From contig JASXTE010000010.1 in assembly GCA_030280995.1 (NCBI GenBank), forward strand, positions 23,444,823 through 23,508,822: a stretch of 64,000 bases of DNA, given 5' to 3'. Positions 44,173 through 54,766 of the stretch are shown here, piece by piece. Under the pieces are notes generated by a model that made no database searches, had not been told where the DNA came from, and saw only the letters and a list, made by a program, of their open reading frames with translations. How positions within the stretch are numbered: position 1 is the stretch's first letter; each line of letters starts with the position of its first letter. Origin of the DNA: Hemileia vastatrix. Taxonomy: Eukaryota > Basidiomycota > Pucciniomycetes > Pucciniales > Zaghouaniaceae. The position numbers and the translations under genes are program-made.

Positions 44173-46098
44173 GTTCCTTATGAACCAAAGAAAAAAGAGC
44201 AACTACCCCTCGCCTCCACTGAATCTATCCCAGATGCGCAACAAATTCCTGAAGATACACACAATAATGATCCTCAAAATCAGCGTGAATATCAACCTGC
44301 ATCCAGATTCTGGGAATATCGGACAACTAGTGATACTGCTCCAAAAGACATCAGCTCTGACATCAATCCTGACAACATCATACAAGGTAGCCGAACCAGA
44401 AGTGGAAGAGCACTAATATGTGACAGCGATACTCTTGGTGCAGAAGAATCAGCCTTGGAAGCATACATACCTTTTTCTGAGATTCACAATACTCCCAAAC
44501 ATTATAATGAAGCCATAGCTTCTCAAAATTCTAGCAGCTGGATTGATGCCATCAACTCAGAAATCAAATCCCTTGAGTCTCGTCAGGTTTGCGAACTTTT
44601 TACTTGCCCAAAAAATGTCAGGCCCATTGGAAGCACCTGGGTGTTTAAAATCAAAACCAATCACGAAGGAAAGATTAGCAAGTACAAAGCTAGATTATGT
44701 GTGCAAGGTTTTTCTCAAAAATACGGCATTGACTATTCAGAAACGTTTGCTCCCACCGGAAGACTCACCACCCTCAGGTGCCTCATTTCTCTTGCCGCTG
44801 CTGAGTCATGGGATTTCCACCAGATGGATGCAAAAATTGCATTCATCAATGGAGTACCTGACAAAACCATCTACATGAAAGCTCCAAAAGGTTTAGAGAT
44901 CCCAAATAATATGGACCAACCTGTCCTCCTTTTAAAAAAATCATTATATGGACTGAAGCAAGCGTCAAGATGCTGGTATCAACTAGTGCACAAATTTTTT
45001 TTCAATAATAACTTCAATCGCAGCTCAGTTGATATAGCCCTCTATATACACCAAGATAGCTCAAGGCCATGCTACGTGCATGTCCACCTTGAACATTTCT
45101 CAATTTTTGGCAAAGATAAATTGTGGTTCAAAAAACTTATATCTAGCCATTTTGAAATGGAAGATCTTGGCAAGTCCAAGATGATACTTGGAATAAATGT
45201 CTCACGTTACTCAACTGACAAAGTTCAACTTTCACAAGCAAACGAGATAAAGGCCATTCTCGCCAACTACAACATGAGTGATTTCAGAACCATGTCATGT
45301 CCCATCGACCCCAAATCTTTTCTAACACCAGCCAGTGATGAGGACCACAATACCCTTCTCAAAGAAAACCTCAACTATCGAAGTGCTGTTGGACATCTCA
45401 ATTACTTAGTACAATGCACGAGGCCAGATCTGGTCTTTGCCTGCAGCCAACTTTCCCAGCATTTGAAAAAACCGGGGAAGACCCATTGGGATGCCTTCCT
45501 TCGGGTACTCCAGTACTTACAAGGAACAATAAACAAGGTTCTAACTTATGAAGCATCTACAACTGGTAGCAATACACTTCAAGGATATTGCGACTCCGAC
45601 TGGGGGGGCTGTCAAACAACCTGGCAATCAACAACTGGCTACATTTTCACCCTGAATGGGAGTGCCATCAGCTAGAGAACTAAAAAACAAACTACTGTGT
45701 CATCAAGCGTCACTGAAGGTGAATATAAGTCCCTTACAGAATCAGGCCAAGAGGCCATTTGGATTAAAAAACTCTTGTCTGAATTTAAATTATCCTCACT
45801 TGACCTGAAAACCCCAATTCTCTTACACTCTGATAATCAACAAGGAATATCTTTGGCCAAAAATCCAATTTACCACTCTTGTACCAAACACATTGACATC
45901 CAAATTCATTGGATCCAAGAGCAGGTAGAAAACAAAAAGTTTATTCTCAAATATCACCCAACAAATGACATGCCAGCCGACATGCTGACAAAACCAGTAC
46001 AACGAATTAAACTGAAGAGACATCTCGAATTCATCAAGATTGACGATGCATTACTCAACGAGAGAGGGTGTCAGATTTCAAATCCGTCTTCATAATGC
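44173..46098 (+). pseudogene. pol: copia RT and RNase H with lost catalytic motif
   Basis: RT begins near SSWIDAINSEIKSLE, with GSTWVFKIKTN and HQMDAKIAFINGV, keeping the first catalytic Asp. Where YVDD is expected, at about 45085-45095, the sequence reads HVHLEHFSIFG, so both Asp are replaced. RNase H shows GYCDSDWGG, then a TAG at 45673-45675 where relatives have Trp, then SSVTEGEYKSL and LLHSDNQQG. The end is MLTKPVQRIK, usual for copia. The element cannot encode a working RT. Confidence 0.86.
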
Positions 46099-46567
46099 AT
46101 CATCAACCACATGTCGTGCCCCCATCAAACATCCACCTTCACACAATTGTCTACGCCACAGTGTATTCTCCACCTGTTCTGGAATATTGTCATATACTAA
46201 TGTACTTAGCATCAATTCGTACTGATTATGGGATAGATTTTACACGAGATTGATGGAGTTGACATACTTCGGACACACATATATATAGTCACTACTTAGT
46301 CCTTGTTCTCCATCAATCTCATTATTACTTTTACCATTATTTTATTTCAATCCATTGTTAGTCTTACTTACCAGTAATTCAATACTTTTCCTTATCCTTA
46401 TTACAATCCCTTGTATTGGAATTGTAGGTACTACTTAGTTTCTCTCTACTTGTTATATCTAGTTAATCTTTTTCTTGTTAGGTTGGCACGTTATCTAATG
46501 GCACCACTGATTCCTTACAATAACTAATTGAGCACAATTGGCACTTCATTAAGTTTTTACATTAACA
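46069..46567 (+). repeat. copia 3' LTR (499 bp)
   Basis: It matches the left LTR except for the missing internal duplication and scattered substitutions. It ends ATTAACA at 46567 and is followed by the resumed Ty3 LTR (ATAGGCAAGG). Confidence 0.88.
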
Positions 46568-47471
46568 ATAGGCAAGGGGCCCTCTGAAGCGCCACAAGAA
46601 ATTATATCCTATAAAAAATAAGATAAGAAATAATTAATAGTTAAAATTAAGTGTACCAAATCTGTAAGGGAAAAATATAAAACAATTAATTAAAAAACAA
46701 GTAAGAGCCCAAAAAATCCACCAATTTAACCCCAAACAAATCTTTAAAATAAGTGAGTAATTAAATAAGATTGAAACACTTGAAGTACAAACTAATTCAA
46801 TTTATAACACATTTGATAATAGCCCATTTTAATTGAGACATAAAAATTAAAATATTTTAATAAAATAATTAGTGTAATTAATTAATTAAGTCTGGAACAT
46901 AAGATATTAATTAATATAACCCATTTTATTAGTGTGAGAATTAAATTAGGTTAAAACAATTTATTAATTTAATATTATTACTAAATTTTAGAATAAAACA
47001 TTAGTAATTAATTAAATAAAATGTTTTGACTAATTTAATACCTTAATGACATAATTATGAGTCAAAAAAGCGCTCAATATTCATAATTCATATGATATAA
47101 AAGTTTTATTTTAATACTTTAATTTAATTTATTTATTTAATTATATTATAAGTTAATATTTTGATTTTTTAACTATAATATATTTAATAAATTAATTAAT
47201 AATTTATAAGTATTAAATACATGAAAAATGCGCCAACATTTTATAGAATATAAAGTATTTAATGAGTTTTAGTTGTATCTATAATTTATTTAATAATAAA
47301 TTTAATATAACCCTTATTTTAGTTATATTATAATACAATTGTTATATAATTTTATTATGCAATATAATATTAATTTATATACATAAAATGCATAATTTTT
47401 TGCCCTCATTAAGCTCCAATAGATTAACATACAATTTACTGGGCTCCTGGTATAGCCTGGCTGACAGCTGG

Positions 47472-48100
47472 GGGCTCTCCTTTTTTTTTATAAAAGGACA
47501 GTCCTGATTTCTTCTTTAGTGAAGGGGAGAGAGGTGAGGGAGGAGGGAGGGGTTGAGGGGATGTCTTTAAGATCACATGGAATGGGGGCAGCTGAGGTGC
47601 CTTCCAAAAGGAGCTTGGCCTTCAAATCATTGTCAGTAATGAGCAACCCATCCTGATTGATCAGGGGGGGGGGGGGGGGAGGGGGTTGAGTGTGTGTCAG
47701 AGGTAAAAAGGATAGACTTAGCTGGTTGAAAGAGGATGTGTGGGCTGAGGGAGGAGAGGATATCATGCCAGTGAGATTTGTGTAAGAATTTGATTTTTGC
47801 TTGGAAAAATTTTCTTACTGACAGAAAATCAGCTTTGGGGTGTGGGGCAGGGGGAAAACCTAGCCTTGTGTTGGGCCTGGTAGCAATTTCTCTTGAGGGG
47901 ATCCAAGATTTTGTGATTCCACCATGTGTGACATGTCAAGCTGGGCTGCTACAGCAGGATAAAATTTTCCATTAGTTTGATAAAATGGGAGGTAACTTGT
48001 TCTGCAGCCAGTTCAAGGGAGAGAGGAGAAGGGTCTGTGGATAGATGTTGCTTTGTAGTGGTCAAAGTGGACATTGTGTAATGAAAATAGTGTTTTAATT
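47472..48100 (-). pseudogene. Tad1-like LINE, pre-RT region (5' part)
   Basis: The complement encodes pieces typical of the stretch between endonuclease and RT: LELAAEQVTSHF, then across frames WHVTHGGITKSWIP, and LPFTKEEIRTVLL at the left end, just before the Ty3 insertion. The RT continues at 23271 and below. No endonuclease is present before Tc1 sequence begins near 48100-48130, so the LINE is probably 5'-truncated. A G-run microsatellite lies at about 47665-47680. The right limit is approximate. Confidence 0.65.
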
Positions 48101-48345
48101 AAGTGAGTGTCACAAGATCAACTTGAGATGGTGGTGGTATTGGGGAAAGAAAAATGGCGTTGGAAGAAAAAAAAATTTAGGTGGTGGCAAAAACTTGTTG
48201 TCACCCACTGTACATCTTGGCTGCTCAATTTGGTAGTTCAAGAAAAGTAGAGGCCGGGCGAAAAAGTAGCCAAAATTTTCGCAATTTCACCAAGACTGAT
48301 GACTGTCTTAGCTGTATAGCTTAAGAGAATTTAAACAGAATAGAC

Positions 48346-48480
48346 ACAGCTAATCCTGGAAAGCTTGCGGTTGTATTGCCTCTTCTTCCCCTCCAAAAGC
48401 ATAGGTCAGCTGACTTAAACTCATGATTTTTGGCCGGAGAAGGGATACAAGACCACCACAAGCTTTCCAGGATTAGCTGT
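48346..48480. mobile_element. Small inverted-repeat element (MITE-like)
   Basis: ACAGCTAATCCTGGAAAGCT and two more bases at the left are exactly inverted at the right end (ending AGGATTAGCTGT). Total length is 135 bp. The interior has no gene. No clear target duplication is visible. Confidence 0.6.
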
Positions 48481-48601
48481 AGCATAAATTTAATCTTTTA
48501 TGATGGTTTGTTTTTCTACTAACCTATTCTAGCATAGCGTGAGCCATGCCCTGCGTGGAGTTCAATGTAGAATCAGCATTACTGGCGGAGGCTTCTGCAT
48601 G

Positions 48602-48622
48602 CAGCTGGGCTTCACCCAGCTG
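48602..48622. repeat. Hairpin CAGCTGGG/CCCAGCTG
   Basis: An 8-bp perfect stem with a 5-base loop, in a GC-richer island (about 48530-48670) of an AT-rich area. Purpose unknown. Confidence 0.5.
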
Positions 48623-48730
48623 ACGTGCAGCCCTAAGTATTTAATGTGGAATCAGTTGAGGCCAGTCAGGGTCTAATCGAGTTATTCTCAAAAATGTGCA
48701 AATAGGTTTTTCTACTATTTTAGTATATAT

Positions 48731-48892
48731 TGCCAATTCCGAAACGCTTGCGGCTTTCAAAAATAAAAAAATACCCTCACGACCCGCCAAAATGTGCTTA
48801 GATGTGCAAGGTCAGGTGACATGTAACCACATTTTGGCAGGGGAAGCGTGAGTATTCTTTTTTGTAAATCCACAAGCGTTTTGGAATTGGCA
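48731..48892. mobile_element. Foldback element (MITE-like, 162 bp)
   Basis: TGCCAATTCCGAAACGCTTG at the left matches the inverse of CAAGCGTTTTGGAATTGGCA at the right with one mismatch. Inner segments also pair (CCCTCACG/CGTGAG and CGCCAAAATGTG/CACATTTTGGC). The whole can fold on itself. The TA-rich flanks do not allow a firm target duplication. Confidence 0.65.
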
Positions 48893-49031
48893 TACATAAA
48901 CCTAGAGACCGGAAAAAAAACAAATAGTAAATATTATTAATGTTCACTATAAACAATTCGATGGGGGATGCGTACGACTAAGAATTGTTTTTGACATAAT
49001 TCTATATAGTTTACTAAAATAAATTACCAGA

Positions 49032-49117
49032 GCCCGTTTAGCATAGTCGTTATTGCGCGGCACTTGTACATTGCATGGGAGATGCCGAGGTCGCTAGTTC
49101 AAATCTGGCAACGGGCA
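49032..49117 (+). tRNA. tRNA-Thr (anticodon TGT) with 13-nt intron
   Basis: A full cloverleaf is visible. The acceptor stem pairs GCCCGTT with AACGGGC (7 bp); discriminator A. The anticodon stem pairs CGGCA (49058-49062) with TGCCG (49083-49087). The anticodon is TGT at 49065-49067. A 20-nt loop region implies a 13-nt intron after position 37. The variable loop has 5 bases, and the T arm is GCTAG, TTCAAAT, CTGGC. The mature length is 73 nt. A Pol III terminator (A then TTTTT) follows at about 49122. G1-C72, C2-G71 and anticodon G35-U36 fit threonine identity. The D stem is weak (three pairs). It is probably a real gene, though a recent pseudogene is possible. Confidence 0.85.
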
Positions 49118-49623
49118 AGATTTTTGGTGGGGAGACATGCATTGTCTAAATCGACCTGTAAGAGCACTTTATCGGCCTCTGTGAAATAACCTTGAACTAT
49201 GTTGCTAAAGTTTATTTTAGCAAACCTATCACGATTCTATTTTTCACATATCGCATATCTAGTACCCCAAAACACTTTTTTTTGCTAATTGACTTTGGCC
49301 TTGTTGTATTTTTGAGGTACAAAATACCTTTTACTTGATGGATTAAACAAGGTCAGTTTTTTGTTTAATGAATCTATTACTACTTGTTTATCACCATTTC
49401 TTCCTTTCTATGATATCTCCACAAATAAACATCTGGTACCTATCAGCAGGTGCTGATCCCCACAATTATTTTTGACTTAAAACAAACTCAAATCTGATCT
49501 CTTGAAAACCAGTAGGCTCAGTGTTCAACTTGCTGACTTTGCAGAAGTTTTACTAGTGAGGTAAAGTTGAGTTAAATCAAGGATATTGTCAGGCTGAGTT
49601 CAAGTACAGAGACGCGAATAGCT

Positions 49624-51455
49624 TGATTAGTCAGTTGCCTAGAAGATTTTAAATGGTCCTATATGAATAATGTGGTACAAATCCAATAAGTAGTAAAATA
49701 TTATTCATTATAAGGGTCTCAGTAATTTAATCTCACTTATGATAAATTTTTTACAGTTTAAAGTTAGTAGAAAAATATAGATAATAATTTAAACACTATT
49801 CAAAGACTTTTAATAGTACTAATGAAATTTATTTTAATTGTAATAGTTATATGTTTTAATTGTAATGATAAAGAATGTAGAATATAAGCCCAAAAACCTC
49901 CTTGTTTTATACCCATGAAGTCCCCAATGTTACCCCTTGATTTACCAATCCCCTACACAGCCAATGACACCTCAAATTAGCAGTTACACATGCCTGTCAA
50001 CCTAATGATCAACCAGTAACAAAAGAAGAACCATATCACACACCAAAATACATAAATAATAAGTGTTAATCCATCAAAAAATAGAGTAATTAACAAAAAG
50101 AGAGTATATGTATGTAATTCTTAAAATAAGAAACTAAATAAGGAAGAAAAAGTACTAAATATAACACATAATTAAGGGGGATCAGCAGTAGAAATGGAAG
50201 AGCTAATTATTACAAATTAATACGTAAAATCCCCATCTAAATATGTCCAATATTAACTGAAAAACCATTGAGAAACTGTCAGTTTATGATAGTATTTAAG
50301 TATGATTTAATAGTAAATATTAATGGTCCAACTACTTATTAATAGATGATTTAGTGATTAAACCTCAGGGGAAGACTAATAAAATAGTTATTCTCAATTT
50401 AAACTCACAATACTTGGATTTTATGTGTGCTAGTGGTGGAAAATAGAATAATAAAATATAGTTATAGCTTATATAATGATAATATCAATTTATAAATGCT
50501 TTAAAATATATTTCTATATGCTAATAATTGTTTTATACTGTTTGTTTAATGTGTAGTAAGTAAGTGATGATTATAACCCATCAAAATCCTCCCTTACTTA
50601 TACCAAAATCCACTGGAGTGCACAGACCTTCAATCCAGATGATGTCACTGCTATCCCTGGCAATTACAGCACTGTGAGGGCCCATCACCTCCCCATGGAG
50701 TCCACTTCAAGCAGGTTCAACACCCAGACCTCCAGTAAGGACCCTCCATCATAATTAATGATACCACAGACCCATACCATAAATAGAATAAACAGATAAA
50801 AGCAGATACCATAAAGAAACAGGTAAAATAACTCATCCAAAGAGGATAAAATGGAACCCAAAGCATATAAAGGAGCCAAATTAACTGTCCAAGCCCCCAA
50901 TAACATCCCCAAGCATCCATATTAACCCAGTAATCATATCCCAACCCATAAATCCATGAAAATCCATCCAAGGAAGCAGATTATGTTGTCCAAACTGGAT
51001 ATATGCGCCTGAAATAGGTGTATATGCTTGTGTAGGCGTTTTGAGTCCACTGAATACGTCCATATAACCTAAAATAAGCAGAAAAATAAAGGTTATAGGC
51101 TATTAAGAGGTTAAAACCCACTTATAGACCTAAATATACATAATATAACTACATATTTCACAGAATATGAGGTTTATGTATACATATAAGCTTATGTATG
51201 TCTATAATTACTTAATATCACTTAAGATAAGTATATTATGACTCCATTAACATCATAATAAGTATTATTAGGCTATGGATAAGCTATTTAAACTACTATA
51301 AGCTATATAATAGTGTAATAATTATATATATATATGTATTATGACCATATATATAAGTATTTTAACCTTATTTTTAAGTAATAAGCTTAATGTAATTAAG
51401 GTTATCTTATTTTAAACATAAGAATTACTCAGTCCTGGGGATACCTAGGCTGACA
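49624..51455 (-). repeat. Probable old solo LTR of the Ty3 chromovirus type
   Basis: The left end TGATTAGTCAGTTGCCTAG resembles TGTTGGTCAGTCGTCTAG of the LTR at 59729. The right end CCTAGGCTGACA resembles CCTGGCTGACA. A segment near 49895-49925 (TTTTATACCCATGAAG) resembles the conserved TTTTATAGGCAATGGG of the other LTRs. It is longer than the others (1.83 kb), perhaps because about 50580-51063 is foreign, and no target duplication was found. Confidence 0.45.
50580..51063 (-). other. Unidentified GC-richer segment
   Basis: This stretch is less AT-rich than its surroundings and gives overlapping minus-strand frames with Trp/Gly/Leu-rich predicted peptides (50685-50912, 50717-50971, 50881-51063). 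I recognise none of them. The presence of several frames at once argues for composition and not coding. It may be an insertion in the putative LTR. Confidence 0.35.
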
Positions 51456-52365
51456 GAAACCCAAAATAAGATATGATATATGGGGTAGCTGAACACAGTC
51501 TCTTGGAAGGTGCTTGAACAGGTAAATCCTTGACTAAATAGGTGATTTTAAGAGTGGTAGTGAAATGTAGGAACCAATCTTGAGGTTATTAATGAAATTA
51601 GTGCATATAATGAGGCCAATGCACTAGTAATGAGATTAGGTAACTAAATAAGCACCTGTCACCTACTTTAGAGTGTTTACCCATAGTGGGTGTACAATGT
51701 GGTGTAATTATAATGTGAAATGTCTAACTTTGCTAAAAATGAAGCTATTCATGTGGGACAAATGCAGGCAGTATGTGGCCAGTACATAGAAGCCATTTCT
51801 GGAATAGAAAACATCAAATTTGAAAAGTGCTATTCTTATGCATATAAATAGCCAAATAAATATTCCAAATTAAGACAAACTGATCTTTAAAGGCACATTT
51901 TCAATATTATTAAATATATAGTGCATATATTCAACCTTTAAGTGATTTTAAGTGCATTTCTTATTTTTTCCATAAAACAATGAAAAAAACAGCTTTAAGT
52001 CTTCTTAAAAACTATGTAGCCCTATTTTTAAGGTTCTTATTACTATTATAACATATTCCAGCTTTATATTAAGTACATAAGACTTATAAAAGGTGGATAT
52101 ATGCATGTATATAAGATATTAATTGTTATATTCACATAGATAGTTAGCTTAGTCATAATTATTAACATCTGTGTGTCTACTTCATTATTTATTCATTTCC
52201 TCATTCATTTTAGTATGTGAAAGATGAGCTATTAATTTTTTGTAACTGTACAATAAAAGGAGCTGCTTCTTGTTAACTTTTCCACATCTCCTTTTATTGC
52301 ACTTTTTGTTTCTTTCCATTTTTCATCTTTTACTTATCTTTATTTACTTTTTTGTTATTTTCAGT
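51456..52365. other. Non-coding stretch, probably mostly copia LTR
   Basis: No gene is supported. AATAAAAGG near 52251, followed by a T-rich region, could be LTR promoter or polyadenylation sequence of the copia fragment downstream. An LTR start at the TGTACAATG at 51691 is possible but unproven. Confidence 0.35.
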
Positions 52366-52547
52366 TTCCTCATTCAGCGCTGCTTCACTCTCATCTTAGA
52401 ATTTAGTCTAAAGCTTTATTAATTGACTCTTATTTTTACTTTGGTTCAGGTATTGTTTTTTTCCTCATTCAGTGCTGCTTCACTGGTATCTTAGACTTTA
52501 GTCTAAAGCTTGATTAATTGACTCTTATTTTTAATTTGGTTCAGATC
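52366..52547 (+). repeat. 95-bp tandem duplication at the end of a copia LTR
   Basis: TTCCTCATTCAGYGCTGCTT starts at 52366 and at 52461. Each unit ends with TTGGTTCA. The second TTGGTTCA (52536-52543) is the probable LTR end, because a primer-binding-like sequence follows. Confidence 0.65.
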
Positions 52548-52551
52548 AAAA

Positions 52552-52563
52552 GGTTATGGGCCC
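52552..52563 (+). other. Probable copia primer-binding site
   Basis: GGTTATGGGCCC is complementary to a GGGCCCATAACC-type Met-tRNA anticodon arm. Copia-type elements are known to prime from a cleaved initiator Met-tRNA through that region. The assignment rests on this resemblance only. Confidence 0.5.
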
Positions 52564-52586
52564 AGCACCTTTTTAACTAATTCATT

Positions 52587-53682
52587 GTGGCTTCATCACC
52601 AATTGATAACTCCAAATCCTCATTCAAATCTACCATCACTACTGTACCCAACTCTAGTTCTATCTGGACTAATATGGATTCTCATTTTTCTGAAATTAAA
52701 GGAGTCAAAATATTAACTAACAAAAACTATGCCACATGGAAGAACCAAATGTATTATGCCCTAGGAATACGCAACCTGGACAAGTTTTAACTCAAAACTA
52801 CTGTTGCTCCTACAGATGCCGCTTGTATTGAAATTTTTAATTTCAAAAAGAAACAAACAGCAATGATTTTTCAAATGTTCTTTGACACCAATAATCATAC
52901 ACAGCTTGTTCCTGATAATGATAAATTTGAACCTGCTGATCTTTGGGAAAGAATAAGGGAACACTATGCGTCTACATCTGCCAAAAATTGTGAAAGTATC
53001 ATTTCAGACCTTTTTAATGTCCAATTTGAGGCAACAGACATTCACACATCTATCAAGGATTTTCACTCCACCCTTAAAATTCTCAAGGAAGTCTCTCCAT
53101 CTCTATTTTCAGGCAAAGTCCTTCAAACTATCATTGTGTTTTATATACTTCATGTCATTACTGAAACCTTCCAAAAGGTTTCCAACCTTATTTTCACTAA
53201 TGTCAAGGTCAAGAAGAAAACTCCTACAATGGAGGAAGTCTTATTGGAACTCAAAAAGGACTCCAAACAAAGAAAAGCTGATAATCCAAAATCTAGTTTA
53301 GCTTTTAATGTTAAAGGCAAAACTATGTGTACCAATGGCAAACACAACCCGACTGCACCTCACTCTGAAGAAAATTGCTTTCAATTACATCCAGAGAAAT
53401 GTGATGATTATTATCAAAGAAAGAAAGAACAAGAAGGAAAAGCTCTAACCATCTGAACAAGTAATGATCGGCACACCTTAGCCATACTAGATAGCAGGGC
53501 TTCCATTTCACTTTTTAATGATAAAGATTTCTTTGATAACCTTCTCCCTACTTCCAAAAATCTTCTCACGGCCAATGGTGCTAACATCAAAGCTAGTGGC
53601 ATTGGAACAGCCAGTTTTAAAATAAACAAGAAAATTTTTGATGTCCCTAATTCCTTGTTTTTTCTGGAAGTCCAATCCACAC
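52587..53682 (+). pseudogene. gag: Truncated Ty1/copia gag and protease start
   Basis: The start region reads GTGGCTTCATCACC where an ATG is expected. Gag motifs NKNYATWKNQM, then LWERIREHYAST and the zinc-like CTNGKHNPTAPHSEENCFQLH match the copia element at 41253. A TAA at 52788-52790 and a TGA at 53454-53456 interrupt it. The protease start reads LAILDSRASISLF, with Gly changed to Arg in DSGAS. The gypsy-B LTR starting at 53683 cuts it. The other half is outside the window. Confidence 0.8.
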
Positions 53683-54766
53683 TGTGGCATTCCAAATCTT
53701 AGTACGTTTCCAAATGTATATTTAGAATATTTATTGGGAATAAGGCGGTGATCGGAGAAGCCGTGTTAATTTTAAATATTTAATTAATAAAAGAAAAATG
53801 AAGTTGAAAAAGTCAAGATATGAATGTTTGGTCAGATTTATTAAATTCACGGGTCATATGATTTTTTAAGGCGGCAAAATTAATTTTAATGAAATTCAAG
53901 AAGCTCATAAACCTTTGGAAATTTTCCCTGAATTATTACTATTTTTCTTATATTCTTAAATGATTTTTAAAGATTTATTAAATTATTTACGTTTTTCAAA
54001 ATCACTTAACTTTGATGATTTTTCACAGGGTAAATAGAGCTGCACAGACTACAAAAAATAGTTAGGAAATTTAAGGAGAGTTAGCTCTCTTATGTGTAAT
54101 TTTTCCAGATTTTTTATTATAGATTTAAGGTTATAATTGAGTCCGGAGGTCCGTACAAGCTCCGTACAAGCTCCGTACGAGCTCTGGATGAGCTCTGGCC
54201 GTGCTCCAGAGGGGAAAAGGGCACATGACTGATTAATATGCATAAAAGGCTGTAGACTTGAAATTATTCAAAAAAGAGAGAGAACAGAAATAGAAAATTA
54301 TAACAACCATTATTCATATTTTACTTTTGTCAACAAATTAATTAATCATTTATAATACCCTTATAAAATAACAATTTTACATAAAACTTTAAATATTTTA
54401 CTCAACAACTCTTAAACATTAAAATATAGGGTATCATTAAAAAGGTCTCAACTCCAGGGACTCATTTATAGTATCTGTTTTCAAAAATTATTAAAACTAA
54501 AAACATTAAAACTTCATTCTTTTAAAATATTGTTTCTGGTTTAACTTTATTGTTGCATTTCAGTTGTTTTTCACAGAAGAACCGCTCAATCATCCTAACA
54601 AGCGTTAGTTAGACAGGGCTTCATTATTTATTATTATCAAGTGGTCTTTTAAGCTTATTGATCTAAAAAACTCACAAATTCATTTAGAGGGACAGGGTTT
54701 TCTCTGATTATGCAACTCCTTCAGATTCTGCTTACAGCAAGGCGACTTCAATAGTCTACCTACATA
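53683..54766 (+). repeat. gypsy-B 5' LTR
   Basis: Homologous to the gypsy-A LTR with many differences. The CCG-rich block is rearranged into repeated GCTCCGTAC units (about 54138-54212). The primer site TGGCACCCAACGTGGGG follows at 54770. The exact end is approximate because the second LTR is absent. Confidence 0.8.

Larger units (their letters stand above)
41253..46567 (+). mobile_element. Ty1/copia retrotransposon with unequal LTRs
   Basis: The LTRs start TGTCAGATTTCAAA and end TTTACATTAACA. The left is 700 bp (41253-41952), the right 499 bp (46069-46567). The extra ~200 bp in the left is an internal tandem duplication. A purine tract AGAGAGGG abuts the right LTR. Integrase precedes RT, the copia order. 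Flanks share only ATA, so the target duplication is imperfect. A frame change, a stop in RNase H and a lost RT active site make it inactive. Confidence 0.92.
23272..47466 (-). mobile_element. Outer Ty3/gypsy chromovirus, itself interrupted three times
   Basis: GCTGG lies immediately before 23272 and after 47466, marking one insertion into the LINE. The 3' LTR is 23272-24552. The 5' LTR is 40867-41252 plus 46568-47466, split by a copia element. Internal coding lies at 24587-27213 and 36417-40185, split by an intact Ty3 element, and a MITE sits in gag at 37559-37819. Both LTRs begin TATC on the + strand where relatives have TGTC, so the parent already had that terminus. Stops and frame changes make it inactive. 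Confidence 0.88.
40867..47466 (-). repeat. Outer Ty3 element, 5' LTR, split by copia
   Basis: LTR sequence occupies 40867-41252 and 46568-47466, with the copia element between. Removing the insertion gives about 1.28 kb, matching the left LTR. It ends TAGCCTGGCTGACA at 47466, before the GCTGG duplication. Confidence 0.88.
19557..48210 (-). mobile_element. Tc1/mariner element, copy B (host of the nest)
   Basis: The left end CAGTGGCTGGCAACAAGTTT at 19557 and the right end, whose complement reads CAGTGGGTGACAACAAGTTT, at 48210 form terminal inverted repeats flanked by TA. Only about 1.3 kb is Tc1 sequence: 19557 to about 20755, and about 48100-48210. The right piece also shares CTTGAGATGGTGGTGGTAT with copy A's equivalent end, which supports pairing the two ends. 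Everything between is a LINE and its own insertions. Confidence 0.72.

Noticed and set aside
46040..46253. Short frames shared with 41252-41446
   Set aside because: They are in the two copia LTRs and the end of pol; no independent gene.
49624..51455. Claiming a confirmed solo LTR with target duplication
   Set aside because: Flanks (TAGCT and GAAAC) do not match, so I keep it as a probable old LTR only.
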